A DNA stretch of 64,000 bases from Terebella lapidaria (taxonomy: Eukaryota > Annelida > Polychaeta > Terebellida > Terebellidae). Under the pieces are notes generated by a model. That model saw nothing but the letters and a program-made list of their open reading frames with translations. It was not told the DNA's origin and did not search any database. Made by a program: the position numbers and the translations under genes. The stretch lies in NCBI GenBank assembly GCA_949152475.1, contig OX424570.1, positions 22,130,694 through 22,194,693 on the forward strand, given 5' to 3'. Shown one piece after another: positions 55,640-64,000 of this stretch. Within the stretch, counting starts at the first letter, position 1; the number at the start of each line of letters is the position of its first letter.

Positions 55640-56580
55640 TGCGTCTACAGGGAACCTGACCATGAAGGTTGTACTGAAACATCCTCATCCCCTGATACTC
55701 TGGGCTTTGACCAACAGCGATGGATGCATGAAGAAAACAAACGAGGTAGCTCTCGCCAGAAAACTTGAGAATATGGTGTATCTTGCAGCAGATATTCAAG
55801 TATCATCAGCATGGTATGAACCATCAACACAAAATGAAAATCACGCATAAGAGTAGCAGGAATGCTCATTTCGTGTGTATTGAACACATCTTCATCCAGA
55901 GAGAGAGAGTTGACGTTGTCTTCAATATTTACAAACAGCTTTCTATCAAAGTCTCAGAAAGGAGCCAGATGTATACGAAAAAAGGCTGATCATCAGATTA
56001 AACAGTGGAAGCGCATCTTGTGGTGTGGAAACAGCAAGGCCAAGCTCATAGAGGCAATTGCAAATCAGTGGAAGACGTAGTTTTTGTGACAAATCTTGTA
56101 TGTCATTTGCAATGAGCTCTGCGCCAAATCCAGATGAGGCAGCGTGGTTGGTGTTTCAAAGCTTTGATCAACACAAGAGGAAGCAGATACCCGACTGCTT
56201 TTATAATGCACGATGATATAAAACGATGATTGTCAAGCTTTCCACCAGTGAGCATATCTGCAGAGGACACGGAGGTCTTGGTTCTATGCACACATAGCAA
56301 GCATGCTAAAGATAATTAAGTTTTCCTCAGGTGTGGCGCGTCATCTGGTCTAAGCTTATTGACACCAGAATTTGGTCTCTGTTTCGGAGAGGATACGTGT
56401 GTGGTCATGTTGGGATTTCATGCATGCACTGACTGTGATGTTGTTGGTGCTCTCGGTGGACGTGAGAAGCTGTCAGCACTAAATGTTCTGATGCACGGTT
56501 CTCATTTCGAGATGGATTTCAGAGACCTAGGAAAGAACTCAAACTACCAGAAGATCTGTCTGCCCCATGTTCTAGCATGA
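55640..56580 (+). pseudogene. Relic of a conserved uncharacterised invertebrate gene family (DTD / HAxTGCD type)
   Basis: In shifting + frames: LILWALTNSDGCMKKTNEVA and LARKLEN (55690-55770); RVDVVFNIYKQLSIKVSERS (55910-55970); IKQWKRILWCGNSKAKLIEA (55995-56050); SISAEDTEVLVLCTH (56250-56295); LGFHACTDCDVVGALGGREK, LSALNVLM and FRDLG (56408-56535). I know these blocks, in this order, from large uncharacterised proteins common in corals and molluscs (ALTDSNG..KKTNK; RVDVVFDVYK..SIK; W...L....NK..L; EDTDVLVL; LHAFTGCDTVSAF.GKGK). The function is unknown; the acidic DTD and the following HA-x-GCD suggest an enzyme core (inference). Several frameshifts and stops make this copy dead. Confidence 0.65.
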
Positions 56581-58199
56581 ATGTTACTTGTCATATCATG
56601 TAAAGTAGCACATATGGAAGCAAATATATAGTCAATTTGCTGTTGTTCGGTCTTTGAGATATGTTCCTGCATGATGTTCCTGAATTCAGTTACAGTATTA
56701 TCCTTTAAATTATTGCATTGTTTACAACCAGTTCATAGGTTGGTACAGCTACATAGATAAATAAAGGTATATATATACCTTTATACTTGGGTATTTTTTC
56801 CATGTGTATTGCATAATTCAATAACTTATTGTCTCAGCCAACTCCTTCCATGCACGTTGAAGACGTGGAGATGATTGATAGAAACCAAACGATATCAGGT
56901 TCAAGGAACGCAAAGGCCTATTTGCCAAAACATTTTAAACACTACAGCCTGACACAGAAGAGCATGTTTGGTACCATATGCCATTTCACGCTCCTCTTTT
57001 AATGTCTCATGTTACCTGACAGGAGAGGGAGGCACGAACCCAAGGTTATTTCCTTCACACGGAGATGTAGTTTTCAGGTCGCTATTTAGTGGTCCATGTC
57101 GTGAACAAAACAGGAAGCGGCACTGATAAAAATAGCGTCATGAGATCTAATGCAACAGCTGTTAGTTCTGTATATATCCGTAAGGATGGGTGTGGGCGTC
57201 TGTTACAGGCGTGTGACGTGCACAAAAGTCCCGCAGTGTCACGCATCATTATTTTTTCTGTCACCACATTTAATATGATTGAATAACTTTGTCAATGTAT
57301 AGTCAATCTAGATCTCTCGGTATAGGTAACTTGCACCAGGCCAGTAGCAGTCGGTGGTTTTTCTCAGAACACGACACAGCAGCACCAAGATGCGAAAAGA
57401 AGTGGGGTAAGAGGCAGATTAAAAGTAAAATAATGCGATTATCCTTAATATCTCAGTGCTTTAGAACTTGGGGGTCATAAAATGCAATTAATTACCGGTA
57501 AGGCGTCTCCCCATTAGGTCCTGACAAGGAGACTAACATGCAATAGCTAATGGTTATGTCATACCATACACCAGCGTAGGTAACTGTCATCGGACCAAAT
57601 TTATGAAAGAATTGACAAACAAATATTTTCGCTAAAATGACTTAACTATATCTTGTGAGTTTACTCCATGTACCTTCCATTACGAATGAAAAAGTATAAT
57701 AAATTTCTTAATTCAACACCATGTTTCAATGATGAAAACAATATTTATTTCGCTGGAAATGGCTCAATACACTTGATTTCGGATCCAAAATGATTTTTGC
57801 CTACCCGTCAAAAGATCAAAATGGCCATCATGCGTAGACTTGAGATTCACCAGCACCGAAACTCATACACATCACAAGTTACATATGGGTTGTCACATGC
57901 TTGAATTGAAAAAAAAACGTCAAACAGATTTTGAGAAAATGGCTTTAAAAAAACAAACCCAAAATCGGGCGTTTTCCTCACAAAAACAACCGCGATTAGA
58001 CAGAGAAAACAAAGCTTTTCAAAGTTATTTTTAGGTATTTTCCCCTATTTTTGTGAAGATTGGACCATAAACTTCAAAGATGATATTGCGGATGACATAC
58101 GGATGACGGGTGCAAACCTAAAACATGTCCACTAGAAGTTCACAACATGGTACTACTGGATCACCACGTGCACGAACACACCCTGTGCTACAACAGAAA
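56581..58199. other. Intergenic, nothing firmly recognised
   Basis: Short ORFs only. A small palindrome (AAAGGTATATATATACCTTT) lies at about 56764-56783. 57900-58100 has features like the 53-kb element read in reverse (AAAATGGC, poly-A blocks, GGATGACATACGGATGACGG), but the match is too weak to call. Confidence 0.45.
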
Positions 58200-58539
58200 T
58201 GCCAGTTTGATGTCGATATCTGACGAGGGTTTCCCCTTGTCTACATTGGATTGGGTTAAAATTGCATTTTGTGTGGATGGATGATGTGATACCGACTTTT
58301 ACAGTGCAGACAATTACATCTGTAATCGTGTAGACACGTGCTGCACAGCGTGGTAGAGTAAAATGTTTTGCCCACATGCATTTCCATGAGGAAAAACGAT
58401 TTAGGTCGAAATGAGAATCCATATGGGTATTCCAGTTTGCATCTGTAAGTCGTTGGTGTATGTTTAAAACACATTTTATATACATCTACAAATGCAGGCA
58501 TAGGCCTTCACTGAGCAAACTACAAAGCTACAAATTGAA

Positions 58540-58800
58540 AACTGCCTGATTGCTTGTAGATGTAATGGTACCCAATTTGTATCAACGTTAGTGGGGTTGG
58601 TGTCCTGGTGCAACCCAATTAGAGTGATCAGGGACATGGCAAGTCTCTGACCAGACAGTATCCTTCCTACATTCTGATGTGGAGGGGCAATTTCACCATG
58701 TCAAGGACACTAACAATGACGAATTGGCCGGGACAGAAAGAGTGCTAGAACTTCCATTATCCCAAAGTAGAGGATTACTCATGTAAGCGGGACACATGCC
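58540..58800 (+). repeat. rep6 dispersed repeat, copy 2
   Basis: TACATTCTGATGTGGAGGGG, then CAATTTCACCATGTCAAGGA, then CACTAACAATGACGAATTGG and CCCAAAGTAGAGGATTAC match 1770-1860. An upstream block at 58200-58270 matches 1090-1150. Confidence 0.7.
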
Positions 58801-58904
58801 ATGAAAAAGAAATCCATGGAAAAACATATAAATTGTTCAAGTTCCGAACCATAAATAACGGGACGATCAGAGATTGCAGACCCTCGCCCCTTCATATTTA
58901 GTTA

Positions 58905-59630
58905 CTAAAATCGAAGCTGATGACCGTTACATTTTCGACTACAGCGACAATCGGGGATTTCAGTCGTACGACCATTGGTTATATATCAAATGGTTGGGAA
59001 TTAGCCATAGAAAAGTATATAAATCGTGGGAGAAATAATCTTTGATAAAAGTAATGATTCTTGTGATTTTTCTGTTTGACCTTATTGAATACCATGACCT
59101 CAATTCTTGATACCTAACTAACTTTGCAAGCCCTGCAAGATTTATTCTGCATATGTTATGTTCAGAATTACTATTGAATATCGCCAGTGGCTTCGGAATT
59201 ACTACTGCTTGGAATATAACGAATCGGTGATTCCAGCTGATGACCCTTACACTGTCGACCTTGGGCGATAATATGGAATTTAGGTTGTACGGCCATCGAT
59301 CATATAGCAAATGATGGGGAATTGGCCATGGAAAAATACAAAACTAATGGGAGAAATTAGTTCTGAATATAAGCAGAGTTTTTGCTACTTTTCGATTCTG
59401 ACCTTTTCCGTGACCTAAACCTTGTCGTCCAATATTGAATTGTAAAATTTCGTAGTATTGTTTCCATTATCAAGGCACGTCTCCTGAACGAAAACGGCTT
59501 CAAAGGATTGGAAACTAGCTTCACAACATGGTCTTGAATCTCAGAACACTCAAATATTGTGAAACCATGACCCCCAAATCGCCTCTGGCGATAATGGGGA
59601 GTTTTGGTGTTAAGACCATCGGTCGGACAA
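58905..59630 (+). repeat. Three diverged tandem copies, period about 320-335 bp
   Basis: GCTGATGACCGTTACATTTT (58917) and GCTGATGACCCTTACACTGT (59238) start paired stretches that stay alike through GTACGRCCATYG, ATATAGCAAATG, GGGAATTRGCCATRGAAAA and GGGAGAAAT. A third partial copy is at 59563-59625 (GGCGATAATGGGGAGTTTTG, GACCATCGGTCGG). The 127-codon minus-strand ORF overlapping it is not supported as coding. Confidence 0.7.
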
Positions 59631-59864
59631 TATGTTGATGCAACAAGCATCACAACAGCAGAATTTGAGCATGTGGAGGTTACGTGTGCGGCCACAGGGA
59701 CAAAGGAGAGTAGAACCAGTACTCGAGGCCGAGTGAACACGAAAAAAAATCAAGGATAAGTAGACACGAAACCCATTTCTTGGTTAAACAACCAAACAAA
59801 ATATTGTGGGTCTTGTTTCTATGTGATATGAAAATTCTAATTGTTAACCTGAACGTTATGACAA

Positions 59865-60340
59865 CCTGTCGAATATTTTGATGTCCATGCGTAAATTGAT
59901 TCTCACCTGCTCTTTTGTTGAGTTGCCCATTATTCTTGCCCAAATGTGTTTTGGTTGAACTTTCCACAAAGGACTATGGTGTGTGTTTCCCTTGCTCAAT
60001 ATTTGGAAATCAACTTAAAGCCTATTGATTAGTTTGATAACAACAAAGATGTCCGCTTTGATAACAATATGAAACAATGAACTCGAATCGTATTGTAACT
60101 CGAACTCGTATTGTAATAACTCTCTACTTCCCTCTCACAGAGAACAATTCTCGTAGATGGTCTTACACTACCATAGTACCTCCAATACTGGTGCCGAGCT
60201 TGTCCATGCGAAAATTGATTGTTACTCGCATTTGTTTGTCGACTCGTCCATTATTCTTGCCAAAATGTGTTTTAGTTGCACTTTCCACAAATGACCAAGG
60301 TGTGTGTTTTCTTTGTTCAATATTTGCTATTTAACTTTGT
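59865..60340 (+). repeat. Direct duplication, offset about 321 bp
   Basis: TGTCCATGCGTAAATTGATT (59881) returns as TGTCCATGCGAAAATTGATT (60202). Both continue through CCATTATTCTTGCC, AAATGTGTTTTRGTTG, ACTTTCCACAAA and GGTGTGTGTTT to CAATATTTG. Period similar to the neighbouring array but sequence different. Confidence 0.8.
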
Positions 60341-60809
60341 TGTAATCTGAGATTATGACATAAAATATGGATAATGTCATCGCTGACTTAATTCGGTAGC
60401 AATAAGTCCACGCATGGACAAGCTCCTCACCAGTAGTACCATGGGGTCAAAATTACACTAACAGATATAGTACGGCTAACGCCGCACAATGACACATTCA
60501 TTCACACAACAATAATTGCCAATAATTCGGATGTGCTGCCAATAATTAGGGGTTTTGCAATATGTAACCAAATTAAAGGAAGTAATATTTTAAGTATCCG
60601 ATGCTGGTTGAGTTGGTGGGATATTCACACGGATAGAGAGGGGCGGATCGAATACAAAATTGGTGTTTTTCGTCTCACGTCAATGATTCACGCATCTGAT
60701 GTTTCTTTCAATTCAAGTCTGTCACATGTACAGTATTAACATATACATTATTACGTTTTTTGTTGAGTGGTATTTGTAGTCCCACATTCTGGTTTGTGGT
60801 TTTCTATCC

Positions 60810-61080
60810 AGGAAATTTTGAACTGGTTGCCTGGTAGTGACTGATGGTACCCATTTCATCAATGTTGATGGGTTTCGTACCCTGACATTAAAAGTCAGGG
60901 TCATTAGTGATATATATATAAAACATCCCTAGTCAAGGAGAACCTGACAGTTCGATGTTGAGTCTACAAGTTCATCCTGTCAAGGACATTAACAGTGACA
61001 AATTGGCTGGGATGTAAAAAGGTGGTGGCCCTGCCATTAACACAAAGGACGGAATTACACTGTAATAGTCAAGGTTGGCT
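60810..61080 (+). repeat. rep6 dispersed repeat, copy 3
   Basis: GATGGTACCCATTTCATCAA (60842) and CATCCTGTCAAGGACATTAA then CAGTGACAAATTGGC (60973) follow 58565 and 58690. More diverged than the other copies. Confidence 0.6.
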
Positions 61081-61574
61081 GTCACATAAACGCCATTCGG
61101 CATTCTTGGTGGCAGTCTGGTTAACATATTCCGAGCAAAAAGTTTAGTAGTTGCCACAACATACTATATAAGAATACCTGCCGACATGTTTTACCGAAAA
61201 TGCTTCATTGAAATGATTACCTTTCAACATTTCACCATACTAAGGACATTGACCAAATATCATTCATCCAGATGTTTGCTAATTAGATTTAAAGTCTGAA
61301 CTTAAAGACCTGAACGTCCCCCAAAATTGCCCAGACAAAGAATTCTTATAAAATATGTCAAATTGATCTGTGACTTTCACATAATGACAACACGAAGTAC
61401 GTCCGGTTGATGCTATGTTGATCATGACATGTGGCGTTTCCTGTTGTAACTTTGTGAATGAGTATATAAGGCTTTTCACATATACCTTCCATGGTGGAGT
61501 TGTATACCCATGCAAGGACTATTCCTATTTATTAATATGTAAGGAAATTAACATAAATGTCGCTCAAAAATGTC

Positions 61575-61826
61575 CAATTTCTCCTAACACTAACGCCTAG
61601 GAGATATTTTCTATTGTTGCCACTCTTATAGATGTACATATAGACGCATGCCCGCCTTGGTCTCTTGACACGTATCGATATTTCTATAACGGATGCATGA
61701 CAGAAAAGACTTCATTCTCGCAGAGGAGACCTGAGAGAATTTTTCTTCTTTCGGGGACGTACATCCCGAAGATGCCCGAACGATGTGGACACTGAACAGT
61801 GGGTTTGACGTACATGTATGGCGTAT
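61575..61826 (+). pseudogene. Decayed copy of the KCNH pore/S6/C-linker exon
   Basis: It aligns with 6417-6675 of the channel gene. AACACTAACGCCTAGGAGAT vs AACACTAACGCCGAGAAGAT is followed by ATTTTCTATTGTTGCC vs ATTTTCTGTTATCGCC. Then TATAACGGATGCATGA vs TACAACGGATGTATGC, TTCATTCTCGCA in both, ACATCCCGAAGATGC vs ATATCCCGAAGATGC, and ATGTGGACACTGAACAGTGG vs ATGTGGACATTAAACAGTGG. In frame it reads NTNA-stop-EIFSIVATLI where the channel has [16 protein letters not shown] premature TAG is at 61598-61600 and about 33 bp are deleted in the C-linker part. Same strand as the gene, 55 kb downstream. No neighbouring channel exon was recognised, so it is a solitary exon relic of a duplicate. Confidence 0.85.
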
Positions 61827-62329
61827 GTTTGCCAAATTGTATTATAATGTCCTTTTTATTTTTTTTCTCCATGGCTGTCAAATAAGTGTCGTAAACGAAA
61901 ATGACAGAAAAAAAACTTTTGTTCCAACATCACCTGGTTGTAATGTTTTAATCTGACTACATGTATAACATTGTTGGTTCATATGACGTTTTTGACTACA
62001 AGGATAATTTGTGTAGGCTGGATGCAAGTGAACACCATACGTGTCAAAATCCCAAAGTAATTTACGTCTTCACTGCAAAACTCTTTTGAAACGAGTATGT
62101 AGTATGCTGACGTCCAAATCACTTAGACGGGAGCAGGTGTGAGTCACCTCGTTTCCAATTACACGTTTGCTGCACTATTTTTAACTTCAATAAATCGACC
62201 AGTGAACTCATGTGGGAAAAATAACAGTACACTTGCTATTCACTTGCTATTTATGGGATATGGTGCGTGTGCCAATTCGAAAACGAACCTAGAATCGTGT
62301 TTGTGACTTATGCGCTATTGATTATGTTT

Positions 62330-62590
62330 ATAGTTGGTTTGATTGTGATTGTAAGTAACTGAATATGCATGTGTACAACGGGGAGCATGGAAAATTTCCA
62401 AAAGTGCATTTTAGGTTATATAGCAATGGCGACTACTGTTTGGTGTTGGACAGGGGCCCACGCTATTGACCCTCTACAAAGCTGGTTTGATTGGGTTTGC
62501 CAGTAATTGAATCTGCATATGTACAATTGGAAACAAGAAACAAAGTTGCATTTTAGGATACACAGCAAAGGCGAATTATACTGATTATAG
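62330..62590 (+). repeat. rep3 right-end segment, two tandem partial copies
   Basis: GGTTTGATTGTGATTGTAAG (62335) and GGTTTGATTGGGTTTGCCAG (62483) each lead through a CTGAATATGCAT-like or TTGAATCTGCAT-like block to GTGCATTTTAGG-TATA-AGCAA. The same pattern (GGTTTTATTGTGCCTG ... GGTGCATTGTGGGATATACA) ends rep3 at 44150-44240. Offset about 148 bp. Confidence 0.55.
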
Positions 62591-64000
62591 CGGGTGTTTG
62601 ATATTGAACATGGGTGACAACATACAAATATAGCAAATATCTTTCATACATCGAGGCTGTACAGTTTTCTGGCGAGTATATCAGTTTTGCTTGATGAGTT
62701 TCAATGCATACAACAACTGTGTTTACCTAGCTTCAGTGACTTGTAATCAATCTTGACATCGAATATCGTGATTCAAGGACATATGCCATGGCAGGTGCAA
62801 AACAAGTATTCTATGGTTGATTATTATATGTTTCGTCAATTTTGGGCTCTCCATGTATAAAGATAGAGATTGACGATATGTTATTATTCTTCTGAAGTTG
62901 GTATACATGATGTGATTCTAACCTCCTTATTTTGCATATTTCTAACTTAGAATAAAGTATGTTCGAATTGGAGATAGCGTTTTGTAATCAATAAGTTATT
63001 TGAGAAAAAAAAATGTTCGATTCATATGATTTAAATAAATTCTCTTTCAGTGACGAAAATTTCTTTCGAAACACATGCTTGTTCTTCTTACATTTCGATT
63101 ACAACCCGAATGTTAATGTTCCCAAAGTACAAATTAGTATTGAATAAGTAGATTTAAAATGTCACTGTTCAGAATAGTTCAATGAAAAAATGCTACTTTT
63201 TCAATGTTGTTATGAAGCTGTGTAATCCAGCACTGGCATCTCAATCAAACCCAGACACATGTATCGCCACGGTAGTGGTTTTCTATCGATAATGCGAGCT
63301 TTGAGGTGGTCAAATTGTCAGATGACGAGATATCCTGGGGCTGTTTTATTATTGGTTATTTTACATCGGTCTTCTGAAGCTATGGAGTAGAGCTTTATTG
63401 AATTGTAAACAATATTCTGTCCGACCTTCCCAGGACATTGAATTGTGATTGAATTATATGGTTTATTTGGTCCTCTGATTAAAATGAGGTACATTTCTAG
63501 AAATGCCATTCCATTCAAATCCGGTGTACTGTCGTGCTATATGTTTTTCCCCGGCATGAACAGGCCCCGGTTCACGCTTCGATATATTCCAATGATGAAT
63601 ATCGTAAAGGTGCCGCCGTTTGAGAAATATTCACCTGTTCAGTTCGTTCAAACACTCACTGAGCAGTGTCAGTGTTAATTTACTAGCATCGATTCCGTAA
63701 TATTGTGTTCAGTTAAGATTGATGACTCTTACTGTCTCAACTGGATGTGATTTATTGTTGCTCTGCGGCTCGGCTGGGCTTTCGTGGGACTCTTCCAATG
63801 TTCAATGTCTCGAGCACTGATCAGATTCATTGTTGTGTTGATTACACATCATAGAGAGAATTGAATCATGGAAGCGCAGGTTGAGAATTCACGACGGCCT
63901 TCATTTGCAATTCAGTTGAGGTTTATTGTGGAATGACGATTAGGAACTTGGAAGTATTTTATTTTCTCCTTCATCACTCCATCCACACATGACATAGAAT
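62591..64000. other. Intergenic to window end, nothing firmly recognised
   Basis: Short ORFs only. 63690-63860 shows the weak resemblance to 45290-45490 noted above. Confidence 0.5.

Noticed and set aside
57790-58120. Reverse copy of the 53-kb element
   Set aside because: Shares poly-A blocks and AAAATGGC strings but I could not follow a continuous alignment by eye.
59357-59740. 127-codon minus-strand ORF as a gene
   Set aside because: Overlaps diverged tandem repeats, no domain, basic residues spread without pattern.

Overview
The window is nuclear DNA of an animal, AT-rich, with short coding exons, GT-AG introns and dense dispersed repeats. A lophotrochozoan, most likely a mollusc, fits best: the repeats (a TGACCTTGA-type array, a tRNA-derived SINE with an ATT tail, Jockey/CR1-like LINEs, P-like and tyrosine-recombinase relics) resemble those of molluscs. 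The phylum is inferred; the sequence does not prove it.

1-14.75 kb holds the only convincing intact host gene: the 3' part of an ELK-type voltage-gated potassium channel (KCNH3/4/8 class) on the + strand. Fourteen exons with matching splice phases run from the end of the PAS domain to a stop at 13261 and encode about 1,091 residues: PAS end, S1-S6, the GFG pore, C-linker, cyclic-nucleotide-binding homology domain, acidic tract and C-terminal coiled coil. The first exons lie upstream of the window. One intron contains a perfect 935-bp tandem duplication, followed by a 42-bp microexon with a NAGNAG acceptor.

14.75-64 kb is a repeat-rich intergenic region in which I found no other intact host gene. 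In order it holds: two TA-flanked inverted-repeat transposons with related ends (16.5-17.3 and 22.7-23.8 kb); a 3.1-kb element with about 370-bp inverted arms inserted into an older repeat (18.8-21.9 kb); a 5'-truncated LINE (28.5-31.9 kb); a tRNA-derived SINE (32.7 kb); a P-element-like transposase relic (35.1-36.4 kb); an ankyrin/SOCS-box-like coding segment with two frameshifts (36.7-37.7 kb); a broken tyrosine recombinase (38.1-38.75 kb); a foldback element (41 kb); eight copies of a 364-bp satellite grown from a dispersed repeat (47.7-50.5 kb); a 134-bp tandem array dense in nuclear-receptor-like half-sites (53.4-54.5 kb); and pieces of an uncharacterised conserved invertebrate gene family (52.2, 55.6-56.6 and perhaps 19.9 kb).

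Near the right edge (61.6 kb) is a decayed copy of the channel's own pore/S6 exon carrying a stop codon, evidence that a channel segment was duplicated and lost.

Repeat names used here are my own. rep1 is the seed of the 364-bp satellite. rep2, rep3 and rep4 are parts of a composite repeat at 24-27, 33-35 and 42-44 kb. rep5 is the repeat interrupted by the 3.1-kb element. rep6 is shared between 1-2 kb and 58-61 kb. All homologies were read by eye, without alignment software or databases.
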